From: Brevibacterium sp. UMB1308A
GTDB lineage: Bacteria > Actinomycetota > Actinomycetes > Actinomycetales > Brevibacteriaceae
Length of the DNA stretch: 64,000 nucleotides
Assembly (NCBI RefSeq): GCF_030230605.1
Contig: NZ_JASPDO010000002.1
Coordinates: 124,001-188,000, forward strand
Direction: 5' to 3'
Both the position numbers and the translations under genes were made by a program. Positions 44,416-53,977 of the stretch are shown piece by piece. The notes below the pieces were generated by a model. The model worked only from the letters and a program-made list of their open reading frames with translations, did no database searches and was not told the origin of the DNA. How positions within the stretch are numbered: the first letter of the stretch is position 1; every line of letters starts with the position of its first letter.

Positions 44416-45288
44416 TTACCACGGCTTATCGGACCACGAAGAGCCACTTGACTGATCGTTGTTCTGGCGCCCTTGAGCATCCTCGTTTCGCTTAGCGAGT
44501 TCCTCTTGTTTGGGATCAGATCCTTCTTTGCTTCCCTTGCCAGAAGGCTGATCGGAGCCCGCACCCCCAGCGCCGTTGCTGTCGCCGTCACCCGACCCTT
44601 CATCCTCTTCGCCTGGGTCATTACCAGAGTCACCGTCTTGCGTTGGATCGTCACCACCGTCGGAGCTATCCTTCTTCATTTCTTCTCCGCCGTCTCCTTG
44701 ATCCTTCTGCTTATCGCCGTCCTTCTTTTCTTGTTCCTTTTTCTTCTTTTCCTCTTCTTCTTTGCGCTTCTCTTCTTCTTCTTGTTCTTTACGCTCTTGT
44801 TCAGTCTGGTCCATGCGCTTCTCGGCCTGGTCCATATTCTGCTTTTGCTGGTTCTGACGGCACCCTTCCGGCGCGTCTGTCGAAATCTTCTTCGCCTCTT
44901 CTAAAAGTTTCTTCGCTTCGTCGCGTCGGTCCGCTTCCCTCGCGACGTTCGACTTTTCTTCAATCACCGCGGAAAGGTTCTGGCGAACGGCACATTCGTC
45001 ACGTTCAGGCGTCAGGTCCAGTGCAGTACGTAGCTCGTCTTCAGCTGCGTCAAGCTCGCCTTTGGCCGCAAGTGCCGTTCCCACGTTGAAAGGTCCTTTG
45101 TGTTTGTCAAAAGGGACAAAAGAGTCATAGCGTTTAGCGTGCGCGATCGCAGAGTCATAATTTCCCTTGTTATAAGCGGACGACGCGAGGGCTAAAAATG
45201 AGGATGCGACGGCACTGTAGATACCTACAGCGAGTATGAGCAGACCCACAATGATGCTGATCAGCGTTCCCAGTGAAAGCTTCTTCAT
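44416..45288 (-). CDS. TPR-type membrane protein with long acidic/lysine-rich tail (BatB/BatC-associated)
   Basis: A 290-residue protein, last gene of the MoxR-vWA operon. One N-terminal membrane span (LGTLISIIVGLLILAVGIYS) is followed by a short TPR-like repeat region at about 34-120 (AYNKGNYDSAIAHAK, GTALAAKGELDAAEDELRTALDLTPE). A 150-residue highly charged tail follows, first Lys/Glu-rich coiled coil, then Asp/Gly/Ser-rich. It overlaps the upstream vWA gene by four bases. TPR proteins of this kind accompany vWA proteins in Bat-type loci and are thought to act in envelope stress or protein assembly. Confidence 0.75.
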   Translation of the reverse strand: MKKLSLGTLISIIVGLLILAVGIYSAVASSFLALASSAYNKGNYDSAIAHAKRYDSFVPFDKHKGPFNVGTALAAKGELDAAEDELRTALDLTPERDECAVRQNLSAVIEEKSNVAREADRRDEAKKLLEEAKKISTDAPEGCRQNQQKQNMDQAEKRMDQTEQERKEQEEEEKRKEEEEKKKKEQEKKDGDKQKDQGDGGEEMKKDSSDGGDDPTQDGDSGNDPGEEDEGSGDGDSNGAGGAGSDQPSGKGSKEGSDPKQEELAKRNEDAQGRQNNDQSSGSSWSDKPW

Positions 45289-46271
45289 TTTCGACCGATC
45301 CTTGCGATTTCGCGTACACGCTTCAACGCCATGGTGGTTTCAACGACGATCCAGGCATACACCAGAATGAGCGGGATCCAGAACAGCTCATCCACTCCGC
45401 GTTGATCTTTCTTATCAACGAACGACTGTTCGAAAGACGGCACCGAGTAGTCCTGAGTGATCTTTGAGCGCGCGGTGCGGTGGTGATAGTCGGTTCCCAG
45501 TGAAGAAGCGATCTTCTTCAATGTCGACTCGTCAATTTTTGACAGGGCAGGTTCCCTGGTTTCGGGGTCGTCGATGTATTCGGGGTCGCGGCTGAGGAAA
45601 GAGTCGAGAGTTTCCTTCATCTTCCCGCCCTTTTCGGTGCCGTATCCAAAAACTGCACCGCCCGCGAGGTTGAAATCACCGTCGAAGGAATCAGCACCCT
45701 TCTCAGAGGTCTTTTCGCCATCGCCAAAATAGAAGACGTACTGGTCTTCACCCGGGTGCGCTTCCTGCCCCTTTGCCAAGCGAGAACTTACTGTTTCTGC
45801 CGGCGCGAAGGGAGAAGTTCCTGCTGAACTGCGAGTAATTTCCGGAGCCAAAATGGAAATCGCAGACTTCACAGCAGCGTCATCCGTAGTGAGCGGGACA
45901 CGCACATGTGACTCCGAACCAAAAGTGATGAGCGAAAACTTGGCGCCGGGCATCGCATCGACCAGTTCTGTTAGGTCTTTCTTCAAGCCTTCCAAACGTG
46001 GCTCGGAACCATCCCAGTCTTCAGCGATCATCGAGGCAGTCACATCGACCACCAGATAAACCTGAGCCGACGCTTCTTGTTTGAGGACAACGACCTCGGT
46101 GGGAATTCCTGGACGCGCAATTGCGGTCGCCAAAATAAACACCACCACAGCGCGCAAACACCACATAACTCGTTGATGGGAGCGGGTAAACGCCGCAACA
46201 CAGCACCCGATCATGACCACCACGACCAAGGGAACTAAAACAACGAACGGGATAAGCGGGTTAAACGTCAC
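45285..46271 (-). CDS. vWA-domain membrane protein (BatA/B type)
   Basis: A 328-residue protein from the GTG at 46271, which overlaps the preceding stop (GTGA) and has GGGGAG seven bases upstream; an alternative start is 46286. Two N-terminal spans (IPFVVLVPLVVVVMIGCC and LRAVVVFILATAIA) lead into the vWA domain with metal site DVTAS (VYLVVDVTASMIAEDW) and end with a C-terminal span (ELFWIPLILVYAWIVVETT). The vWA domain therefore lies outside the membrane. It pairs with the similar protein encoded at 46268; two consecutive vWA proteins are the rule in MoxR operons. Confidence 0.86.
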   Translation of the reverse strand: MTFNPLIPFVVLVPLVVVVMIGCCVAAFTRSHQRVMWCLRAVVVFILATAIARPGIPTEVVVLKQEASAQVYLVVDVTASMIAEDWDGSEPRLEGLKKDLTELVDAMPGAKFSLITFGSESHVRVPLTTDDAAVKSAISILAPEITRSSAGTSPFAPAETVSSRLAKGQEAHPGEDQYVFYFGDGEKTSEKGADSFDGDFNLAGGAVFGYGTEKGGKMKETLDSFLSRDPEYIDDPETREPALSKIDESTLKKIASSLGTDYHHRTARSKITQDYSVPSFEQSFVDKKDQRGVDELFWIPLILVYAWIVVETTMALKRVREIARIGRK

Positions 46272-47242
46272 AGTTTCACTCCCCACGCAAGAGCAAGAAT
46301 GATGAGAAGGATGACCCCCGTGATGCTCAGCGGAATCGCTGGGTGGTCGTGAGTCAGCGTCACTGCGTCGCCAGGCGTCAAAGCGGCCTCTTCCTGCTGC
46401 ACTTTCTGAATGACACCTCGGGCACCACCGCCACTACCCATGGTGAACATCTCGCCACCAGTGAGCTCAGCTGCTTGTTTGAGCTCGTCGAGCTTCGATG
46501 CTCCAAAGAAACCTTTCGGCGCCAGCGCATAGACGCGAATCTTGTGTTTCTTAGCGAGCTCGGCTGCTTCCATAAGTTCATAGATGGGGTTGCCCGCCAA
46601 CTGATTGTCGGTAGCAAAAATAACTGACCGTGACCGCTCCTCGTCATTCCGGTCAAAGTTGTTCAGGCACGACGCCAGCCCATCTCCAATGAGCGAAGAG
46701 CCGTCAATCGACCGGTCCACAGTGCCTTGATAAAAGTTGATACCGCGCAAACCGTTCGACTCAAAACCCAGTTGAGCGTCTTCGAGGAACTCGGAGGCCA
46801 TTTCGTAATCAGTGGTCAGTGGAAACACCGAAACTGCAGCCGAATTGAACACCGTCATCCCGATCCGCTCGCCCTTAAACGACTGAATGAGATCGGCATA
46901 CGTGTCCAGAATCTTCGCGTTGTACGACGCCATCGACCCAGACGCGTCAAGGCACAACATCACATCGCGCTGTTTTTGTTCGGGGTTGAGTGTCTCCGTG
47001 GTGACTGGGCGAGAAATCCCAGCTAAAGCGCTTGCCCCACCAATTACCGTCACAGCAACAATAGCCAGACCGCCAATCAGAACGCGACGCTTACGCGCAA
47101 CGAATCCGGGAAGGGAAGTGATGCGGCGCGTGTACGCGACGGGCACGGAACCTTTGAGCGACCTCGGCCGGGAAAGCAGAAGAACCACAACGCCAGCAAT
47201 GACAAGAAGGATGAGCGCGAGCCACCAAAACTTCAGGACCAC
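46268..47242 (-). CDS. vWA-domain membrane protein (BatA type)
   Basis: A 324-residue protein from GTG 47242. Two N-terminal spans (WWLALILLVIAGVVVLLLS and VLIGGLAIVAVTVIGGASALAG) precede a vWA domain with the intact metal site DASGS (VMLCLDASGSMASYN). A C-terminal span (IPLSITGVILLIILALAWG) completes the BatA topology. Starts within the last codons of the DUF4381-like gene, a ten-base overlap, and overlaps the second vWA gene by four bases. The probable role is metal-dependent binding partner whose assembly is assisted by the MoxR ATPase. Confidence 0.88.
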   Translation of the reverse strand: MVLKFWWLALILLVIAGVVVLLLSRPRSLKGSVPVAYTRRITSLPGFVARKRRVLIGGLAIVAVTVIGGASALAGISRPVTTETLNPEQKQRDVMLCLDASGSMASYNAKILDTYADLIQSFKGERIGMTVFNSAAVSVFPLTTDYEMASEFLEDAQLGFESNGLRGINFYQGTVDRSIDGSSLIGDGLASCLNNFDRNDEERSRSVIFATDNQLAGNPIYELMEAAELAKKHKIRVYALAPKGFFGASKLDELKQAAELTGGEMFTMGSGGGARGVIQKVQQEEAALTPGDAVTLTHDHPAIPLSITGVILLIILALAWGVKL

Positions 47243-47682
47243 ATTCCCACCAGCTTTCTCACTTCAGCGAAAAGAGGAGCCACATCAGTCGCTTCTTCTG
47301 TTGCGAACTCCGCGACGTACAGGTGTTCCACAGTGTGAGCCACGGGGCGCAGACCCATGTGTCGCAGTTCGGCAAGAGTCATGTGGTCGATCTTGTGTCC
47401 CCACGCGTCGAAAGCGAACTGGCGGACCAACTCACCCAGCTTTTGAGCTACTTGACGGCCACTCAGATCTTCTGTGGCGAACTGCTCCTCAAGCGCTGTC
47501 AGCTGAGATTCGTACTTGGTGCGCACGTGAGTAGGCACTTCAAGGTCCTTGTTGCCACTGCCAAGAAAGCGCGAAACCAAGGGCCACGTCAAGACCAGCA
47601 ACCCCAGCAGAATGCCCGCAATCGCGCACACCAGAAGGGCCGGGTGGGCCTGGAGAAGCGGATGCAGTTTATCGACGAGCAT
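47233..47682 (-). CDS. DUF4381-like membrane protein of the MoxR operon
   Basis: A 149-residue protein with one N-terminal span (ALLVCAIAGILLGLLVLTWP) and a cytoplasmic helical domain containing LSGRQVAQKLGELVRQFAFDAWG and MTLAELRHMGL. Size, topology and position between DUF58 and vWA genes match the DUF4381-like component of MoxR-vWA operons. It overlaps the DUF58 gene by 14 bases. Function unknown beyond membership of this complex. Confidence 0.7.
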   Translation of the reverse strand: MLVDKLHPLLQAHPALLVCAIAGILLGLLVLTWPLVSRFLGSGNKDLEVPTHVRTKYESQLTALEEQFATEDLSGRQVAQKLGELVRQFAFDAWGHKIDHMTLAELRHMGLRPVAHTVEHLYVAEFATEEATDVAPLFAEVRKLVGMWS

Positions 47683-48538
47683 TCGCGTGCCTCTTCATGA
47701 GTCGGTGAAGTTCGTGGAGGGTGTCTTTGGTGTGCGACAGTTCAACGTGCGAAACGGTTTTGAGCGCATGTTCAAACTCTGCCTGGCGGGCTTCCTCCCG
47801 ACGTTCGTACTCCGCTTGCAGTTCGCGCGACAGCAGGGACTTGGGAATGTTGGTGTCGTCGCCAACACCCAGTCCTCGGAGATCGCCGAGGTGGCTAGCC
47901 GCGATCAGGTCCGCGTCAGTGAGGGTGACCCACATGAAGTCGTGCTGCGCAGACAGCCGTTGGACGAGTTTGGGGTTGACCGGAACGCCTGCGTCGCTGA
48001 TGACGAACAGGAGTTTACGGCGAGAAACGTTCCGCGCTACCCACGACAGCTGCGTGTTGATATCGCCAGCGTCGAGCGTGCGGGAGTGCAGGATCGTGCG
48101 CAAAATGCTTTCCAAATGAGCCTCAGAACCTGCTGAATCAGTAGCGCCGGTACCGCCGGCAGAACCATAGACCATGCTCACGTCGTCCCCGTGACGGACC
48201 GCGAGGTATCCGGCCATCCCCGCCATGAGAATGGCGAGTTCACGCTTGAGCTCACCACCTGCACTGGAAGCGTCAAGTTCCACACCCGTGTTAACGACAA
48301 GCATGAGTGCGTGCCGGCGGTGAGCTACATACCGCTTAACTAGTGGGGTGGAGTGGCGGGCGGACGCCTTCCAGTCGATGTCGCGAATTTCATCGCCAGG
48401 GACGTATTCGCGAAGGTCGTCGAAGTCGAGCGAATGTCCGTGATAGACCGAGGCGTAGTCACCGTCTAACAGACGTCGAGTGAGTCGTCGTGCATGAAAG
48501 TTCATGCGCGACTTTACGCGGGGGAGGAGTGTTGTCAT
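47669..48538 (-). CDS. DUF58-domain protein
   Basis: A 289-residue soluble protein. The DUF58 signature HSLDFDDLREYVPGDEIRDIDWKASARHSTPLVKRY is at about 35-70 and continues into a vWA-like half (ALMLVVNTGVELDAS, KLLFVISDAGVPVNPK). DUF58 proteins occur almost always directly after moxR. The start overlaps the MoxR stop by four bases, indicating coupled synthesis. The molecular role is not established. Confidence 0.9.
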   Translation of the reverse strand: MTTLLPRVKSRMNFHARRLTRRLLDGDYASVYHGHSLDFDDLREYVPGDEIRDIDWKASARHSTPLVKRYVAHRRHALMLVVNTGVELDASSAGGELKRELAILMAGMAGYLAVRHGDDVSMVYGSAGGTGATDSAGSEAHLESILRTILHSRTLDAGDINTQLSWVARNVSRRKLLFVISDAGVPVNPKLVQRLSAQHDFMWVTLTDADLIAASHLGDLRGLGVGDDTNIPKSLLSRELQAEYERREEARQAEFEHALKTVSHVELSHTKDTLHELHRLMKRHANARR

Positions 48539-49515
48539 GGGGCAGGGATCACGCGGAGAAGTTCGTGGATGATGGTTTCCGATGTCACGCCTTCGGCCGC
48601 ACCTTCAAAACCAACAATGATGCGGTGGCGCAGAACGCGCAAAGCCAAACTTTTCACGTCCTCGGGAACGGCATAATTCCGGCCGTGCATGACAGCTAAT
48701 GCGCGCGCTGCCTGCGTAAACGCAATCGAAGCACGCGGTGATGCGCCACAGTCGATAAAGCGGGCCAAAGGGCCGATATAGCGTTCAGGGTTACGTGTAG
48801 CGTTAACAATAGCGACGAGGTAGTTGGAAATGGCTGGGTCGATATAGACCTTTTTGACAAAGGCACGCAGCTCAACGACGTCCTCAACGCTACACGCAGA
48901 CTCAACCTGGGAGTCGAACACTCCTGCATCAATGCGATTGAGAATCTCGATCTCTTCTTCGTGGGTTGGGTAGTCCAGGATGTCCTTGAGCATGAAACGG
49001 TCCAACTGCGCCTCAGGAAGTTCGTACGTTCCTTCCTGCTCAATAGGGTTCTGGGTTGCCAAGACGAGGAAAGGGGAAGGGAGGTCGTAACGAACGCCGC
49101 CAATGGTGGTCTGCTTTTCTTGCATGGCTTCAAGCATGGCGCTCTGAGTTTTAGCAGATGAGCGGTTGATTTCGTCAAGGAGGACTAGGTTGGCGTGTAC
49201 TGGGCCTAAACGGGTTTCGAACGATCCAGTGGCTGAGTTGTAGATTTCCGAACCGATGATGTCAGACGGCAGGAGGTCTGGCGTGCACTGGATGCGAGCG
49301 AACTTTCCTTCGACCGAACCTGCAAGTGCCGCGGCAGCTGTAGTTTTTGCAAGGCCCGGCACACTTTCCAGGAGAATGTGGCCGCCGGTGAGGAGGCCGA
49401 TCAACAGACTTTCGCGCAGTCGCTGTTGTCCCACGACATATGTGTCTACATAGGACTCGATGTTGGCCAGAAGCGCGCCTGCGTGTGCGACTTCTTCCTG
49501 GGATGTGGTACTCAT
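48535..49515 (-). CDS. MoxR-family AAA+ ATPase
   Basis: A 326-residue AAA+ chaperone-like ATPase, first gene of a six-gene leftward operon. Walker A region LLESVPGLAKTTAAAAL near 55-70, Walker B LVLLDEINRSSAKTQSAMLEAM, sensor 1 VLATQNPIEQEGTYELPEAQLDRF, and the C-terminal lid with GASPRASIAFTQAARALA. MoxR proteins help mature or insert metal ions into partners, notably vWA proteins, two of which are encoded downstream. The ATG follows AAAGGAACCC. Confidence 0.95.
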   Translation of the reverse strand: MSTTSQEEVAHAGALLANIESYVDTYVVGQQRLRESLLIGLLTGGHILLESVPGLAKTTAAAALAGSVEGKFARIQCTPDLLPSDIIGSEIYNSATGSFETRLGPVHANLVLLDEINRSSAKTQSAMLEAMQEKQTTIGGVRYDLPSPFLVLATQNPIEQEGTYELPEAQLDRFMLKDILDYPTHEEEIEILNRIDAGVFDSQVESACSVEDVVELRAFVKKVYIDPAISNYLVAIVNATRNPERYIGPLARFIDCGASPRASIAFTQAARALAVMHGRNYAVPEDVKSLALRVLRHRIIVGFEGAAEGVTSETIIHELLRVIPAP

Positions 49516-49891
49516 GGGTTCCTTTCTGGGGTGTCGTTTCTAGGATATGAAAAAAAGTGGCAGGTGGCTGAGCTGCGTGTGTCAGTCTCGAAACACGTAC
49601 GCGAACAGGCGTGAAAGGTTCTCCTCAAATCCGTCACCCATGGCTGCGCGATGTTCGTTGGGTGCGTGTGAAAAAAATTTTTAAAGAATTTTTTCTGTGG
49701 ATAAATCGGAATTTGAATGTGGGTAGCTGTGGATGAAGGGTGAAGTCCGAAGTGTGAAGCGAACTGAATGTCTGGGCAAACCTGCTGGTAGTCGAACTAC
49801 ATGCTTGTTATTTCCATGTGTGGACAACCTGGATAACTGTTTCCACTCCCTGTGCACAGTGAGAACACACACATGAAATTACACTGGTGTA

Positions 49892-49938
49892 ACACACGAT
49901 ATGGGGGTAATGTGTCTGGCAGACACAACATCTAGTGG
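49892..49938 (+). promoter_or_regulatory. Two NrdR-box-like sites and the nrd promoter
   Basis: The sites ACACACGATATGGGGG (49892-49907) and ACACAACATCTAGTGG (49923-49938) match the 16-base NrdR consensus ACACWATATATWGTGT at about 11 and 13 positions. Their 15-base linker gives 31 bases centre to centre, three helical turns, as expected for paired NrdR boxes. TAATGT at 49908-49913, between the boxes, is a candidate -10, so NrdR bound there would block transcription of nrdHIEF. Confidence 0.65.
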
Positions 49939-49982
49939 TCTGAGCTGAATGAGGGCGCCGGCGTTGATATCAGCGCTACGCG

Positions 49983-50016
49983 TGGAACGGAGATCCCCTA
50001 ACGCAGGTCCGTTCCA
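49983..50016 (+). other. Hairpin in the nrdH 5' leader
   Basis: Arms TGGAACGGA (49983-49991) and its complement (50008-50016) form a nine-base stem with a 16-base loop, 53 bases before the nrdH ATG. No T run follows, so it is not a terminator. It may stabilise the leader or be part of a regulatory fold; no known riboswitch class was recognised. Confidence 0.4.
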
Positions 50017-50069
50017 GGCAGAAGGGCTCCTCAGCTGGCTACACACATGCAAGCGTGATGAGGAGAAAC

Positions 50070-50321
50070 ATGATTACCGTGTACACGAAGCCAGCGTGCG
50101 TACAGTGCACTGCAACGTACCGTGCATTGGATGCTCGCGGTTTAGAGTACCGCTCGATTGACTTGAGTGTTGACACCGATGCACTCGATGTCGTTAAAGC
50201 CATGGGGTACATGCAGGCTCCCGTCGTCGTCACTGACGACGATCACTGGTCGGGCTTCCGCCCCGACAAAATTGCTACGCTCAGCGGCGGTGGCGCGGTT
50301 TCGTCATCCGGCGTGGCCTAA
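50070..50321 (+). CDS. nrdH: Glutaredoxin-like NrdH redoxin
   Basis: Electron donor for class Ib ribonucleotide reductase, 83 residues. The redox motif is CVQC (KPACVQCTATYRALD) near 11-14, and the C-terminal half has the NrdH-type WSGFRPDKI, which favours reduction by thioredoxin reductase. The ATG at 50070 follows GAGGAGAAAC; an ATG five codons earlier is less well placed. It is the first gene of nrdHIEF, and nrdI begins directly after the stop. Confidence 0.96.
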   Translation: MITVYTKPACVQCTATYRALDARGLEYRSIDLSVDTDALDVVKAMGYMQAPVVVTDDDHWSGFRPDKIATLSGGGAVSSSGVA

Positions 50322-50735
50322 ATGCTGATTGTCTACTACTCGTCACCTTCGGAATATACTCACCGCTTCGTTCAGAAGCTTTCGCATGAGAGTCGTAGAC
50401 TTCCCCTTCTCACCAGCGAAGACACGATCGAAGTACACGAACCCTACGTACTAATCACTCCAACATATGGGGCCGGCCCCAACCGTGGGTCGGTTCCCAA
50501 ACAAGTTAAAAAGTTTCTTGCACAGCCTGTAAACCGAGAACACCTTGTCGGGGTCATAGGTGCCGGAAACACCAACTTCGGAAGTAACTACTGCCGAGCA
50601 GCCAAACTGGTATCTGCAAAATTGCAGGTGCCAGTGCTCTATATGTTTGAACTCCTTGGAACACAAGACGACGTCGAAAAAGTCGACAAAGGATTGGAAA
50701 CACTGTGTCAACGACAGCGCATGAACGCGACCTAG
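50322..50735 (+). CDS. nrdI: Flavodoxin-like NrdI protein
   Basis: A 137-residue flavodoxin that supplies oxidant for assembly of the Mn2-tyrosyl radical cofactor of NrdF. Family features: [19 protein letters not shown] at the start (FMN phosphate loop), [10 protein letters not shown], and [20 protein letters not shown]. It starts immediately after the nrdH stop and overlaps the nrdE start by 31 bases. Confidence 0.95.
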   Translation: MLIVYYSSPSEYTHRFVQKLSHESRRLPLLTSEDTIEVHEPYVLITPTYGAGPNRGSVPKQVKKFLAQPVNREHLVGVIGAGNTNFGSNYCRAAKLVSAKLQVPVLYMFELLGTQDDVEKVDKGLETLCQRQRMNAT

Positions 50736-52867
50736 AAGCCATCATCCGCGAGGAAACCGACCTGGACTACCACGCGCTCAACGCGATGCTCAACCTGTAC
50801 GACGAAAATGGTCGTATTCAGTTTGAGCGTGACCGTCAGGCCGCACGCCAGTTCTTCTTGCAACACGTCAACAACAACACGGTCTTCTTTCACGACCTGG
50901 CTGAAAAACTGAACTACCTGGTCGAGCACGAATACTACGAAAAAGAAGTGTTGGACCAGTACGACTTCGAGTTCATCTCTGAGCTTTCGAAGTTCGCCTA
51001 CTCGAAGAAGTTCCGCTTCCAAACCTTCTTGGGTGCGTTTAAGTTCTATACCTCCTACACGCTGAAGACCTTCGACGGTAAGCGTTATTTGGAACGTTTT
51101 GAGGACCGCGTCGTCATGGTGGCCTTGTTCTTGGCGCGTGGCGACCGCGAACTTGCTCGCAACCTCGTGGAAGAAATCATTGCTGGGCGTTTCCAACCCG
51201 CGACTCCAACGTTCCTCAACGCTGGCAAGAAACAGCGTGGTGAGCTGGTTTCGTGCTTCCTTCTTCGGATCGAAGACAATATGGAGTCAATTGGACGCTC
51301 CATCAACTCTGCCCTGCAGCTGTCGAAGCGTGGTGGCGGTGTGGCATTTAGCCTGACCAACATCCGCGAGTCAGGTGCACCCATTAAGAAGATCGAGAAT
51401 CAGTCCTCTGGTGTCATTCCTGTGATGAAGCTGCTTGAAGACTCGTTCTCGTACGCCAACCAGTTGGGTGCGCGTCAGGGTGCTGGTGCTGTGTATCTTC
51501 ACGCTCACCACCCGGACATCTACAAGTTCTTGGATACCAAACGCGAAAATGCCGATGAGAAGATCCGCATCAAGACGCTGAGCTTGGGCGTCGTGATTCC
51601 GGACATCACGTTCCAGCTGGCGAAGAAGAACGAAGACATGTACTTGTTCAGCCCGTACGACGTTGAACAGGTCTATGGAGTTCCGTTCTCCGACATTTCT
51701 GTTACGGAAAAGTACGACGAAATGGTCGACGATGCGCGTATCCGCAAGACCAAGATCCGCGCGCGTGAGTTCTTCCAGACCCTGGCTGAAATCCAGTTCG
51801 AATCTGGTTACCCGTATATCATGTACGAAGACACTGTGAACCGAGCCAACCCCATTGACGGCAAGATCACCATGTCGAACTTGTGCTCTGAGATTCTGCA
51901 GGTGTCAGAAGCCAGCGAGTACAACGCGGACCTGACCTACGCTCACGTGGGTAAAGACATTTCGTGTAACTTGGGTTCGCTCAACATCGCGATGGCGATG
52001 GACTCGGACGACTTTGGTCGCACAGTTGAAACCGCGATTCGCGGTCTCACCGCTGTTTCAGACACGTCGAACATCAGCTCGGTTCCTTCAATTGAGCGCG
52101 GTAACAACATGTCGCACGCAATTGGTTTGGGCCAGATGAACCTACACGGATACTTGGCCCGTGAGTCAATCCACTACGGCTCTGAAGAGGGTCTGGATTT
52201 CACCAACATGTACTTCTACACCGTGGCGTACCACGCTGTTCGTGCTTCGATGGAAATCGCTAAAGAACGTGGCGTGGCCTTCGAAGGCTTCGAACGCTCC
52301 AAGTACGCAAGCGGCGAGTACTTTGAGAAGTACACGCAGCAGGAGTGGGTGCCTCGCACGCAGAAGGTTGCTGACCTGTTTGAGAAGGCCGGCGTCCACA
52401 TTCCTACGCAGGACGATTGGGCTGCGCTTCGCGATGACGTTGCGAAGTACGGAATCTACAACCAGAACCTGCAGGCCGTGCCACCCACGGGATCAATTTC
52501 GTACATCAACAACTCAACAGCATCGATCCACCCGATCGCTTCGCGCATTGAAATCCGCAAAGAAGGCAAGATCGGGCGCGTGTACTACCCGGCTCCGTTC
52601 ATGACGAACGACAACCTGGAGTACTACCAGGACGCGTATGAAGTTGGGTACGAGAAGGTCATCGATACTTACGCGGAGGCCACCAAACACGTGGATCAGG
52701 GCCTGTCGCTGACGCTGTTCTTTAAGGACACAGCTACCACGCGTGACGTTAACCGTGCGCAGATTTACGCATGGCGTAAGGGAATCAAGACGCTTTACTA
52801 CATTCGTATTCGCCAGATGGCATTGCAGGGGACCGAGGTCGAAGGCTGCGTTTCCTGCATGCTGTAG
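50705..52867 (+). CDS. nrdE: Class Ib ribonucleoside-diphosphate reductase, alpha subunit
   Basis: Catalytic subunit reducing ribonucleoside diphosphates, 720 residues. The start is GTG 50705 within nrdI ([16 protein letters not shown]). Family signatures include the first active-site cysteine in [14 protein letters not shown], the NLCSEI loop with the thiyl-radical cysteine and adjacent glutamate, [13 protein letters not shown], and the C-terminal redox pair EGCVSCML. It has no long N-terminal ATP-cone, as expected for class Ib. Works with NrdF and reduced by NrdH. Confidence 0.97.
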   Translation: MSTTAHERDLEAIIREETDLDYHALNAMLNLYDENGRIQFERDRQAARQFFLQHVNNNTVFFHDLAEKLNYLVEHEYYEKEVLDQYDFEFISELSKFAYSKKFRFQTFLGAFKFYTSYTLKTFDGKRYLERFEDRVVMVALFLARGDRELARNLVEEIIAGRFQPATPTFLNAGKKQRGELVSCFLLRIEDNMESIGRSINSALQLSKRGGGVAFSLTNIRESGAPIKKIENQSSGVIPVMKLLEDSFSYANQLGARQGAGAVYLHAHHPDIYKFLDTKRENADEKIRIKTLSLGVVIPDITFQLAKKNEDMYLFSPYDVEQVYGVPFSDISVTEKYDEMVDDARIRKTKIRAREFFQTLAEIQFESGYPYIMYEDTVNRANPIDGKITMSNLCSEILQVSEASEYNADLTYAHVGKDISCNLGSLNIAMAMDSDDFGRTVETAIRGLTAVSDTSNISSVPSIERGNNMSHAIGLGQMNLHGYLARESIHYGSEEGLDFTNMYFYTVAYHAVRASMEIAKERGVAFEGFERSKYASGEYFEKYTQQEWVPRTQKVADLFEKAGVHIPTQDDWAALRDDVAKYGIYNQNLQAVPPTGSISYINNSTASIHPIASRIEIRKEGKIGRVYYPAPFMTNDNLEYYQDAYEVGYEKVIDTYAEATKHVDQGLSLTLFFKDTATTRDVNRAQIYAWRKGIKTLYYIRIRQMALQGTEVEGCVSCML

Positions 52868-53869
<1,002 letters not shown>

Positions 53870-53899
53870 AACCCCAGGTCAGACACCATGACCAACATG

Positions 53900-53939
53900 A
53901 GCGCCCTCATTCTCAACACCGAGTGGGGGCGCTTCTTTT
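53900..53939 (+). terminator. Rho-independent terminator of nrdHIEF
   Basis: Arms 53900-53912 (AGCGCCCTCATTC) and 53921-53933 pair over 13 bases with two or three G-U pairs and an eight-base loop, followed by TCTTTTA. It lies directly before the left end of the prophage. Confidence 0.82.
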
Positions 53940-53940
53940 A

Positions 53941-53977
53941 TGCCCACTCACAAGCTTTTGCCCACATTTTGCCCACA
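53941..53977. repeat. TGCCCAC repeats overlapping the integrase 3' end
   Basis: Two perfect tandem copies of TTTTGCCCACA at 53956-53966 and 53967-53977 follow a related TGCCCAC at 53941-53947. They lie in and just beyond the last codons of int, the usual place of integrase arm-type sites or of the attachment region. Role inferred from position; the core site cannot be defined without the right end. Confidence 0.4.

Larger units (their letters stand above)
49516..50069. promoter_or_regulatory. Divergent moxR/nrdH control region with DnaA-box-like sites and AT-rich tract
   Basis: No gene is seen in these 554 bases. An almost pure AT inverted repeat at 49670-49695 abuts an exact DnaA box complement TGTGGATAA (49696-49704). 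Further matches: TGTGGATGA 49728-49736 (8 of 9), TGTGGACAA 49819-49827 (8 of 9) and CCTGGATAA 49828-49836 (7 of 9). NrdR-like boxes follow at 49892-49938. AT-rich tract plus clustered boxes is the layout of DnaA-controlled promoters and of origins. The nrd operon being next to it favours DnaA/NrdR control; an origin is less likely since dnaA and dnaN are not here. Confidence 0.5.

Noticed and set aside
44473..44904. Rightward frame full of Leu/Phe repeats that looks like a membrane protein
   Set aside because: It is the complement of the Lys/Glu-rich tail of the TPR protein; AAG and GAG codons read backward give CTT and CTC leucine runs.
49516..50069. Chromosomal replication origin
   Set aside because: DnaA-like sites and an AT tract are present, but dnaA, dnaN, gyrB, rpmH and rnpA are not near and the boxes are too few for an actinobacterial oriC.
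53870..53947. tRNA gene as phage attachment target
   Set aside because: The spacer holds only the nrd terminator and short repeats; no cloverleaf could be drawn.
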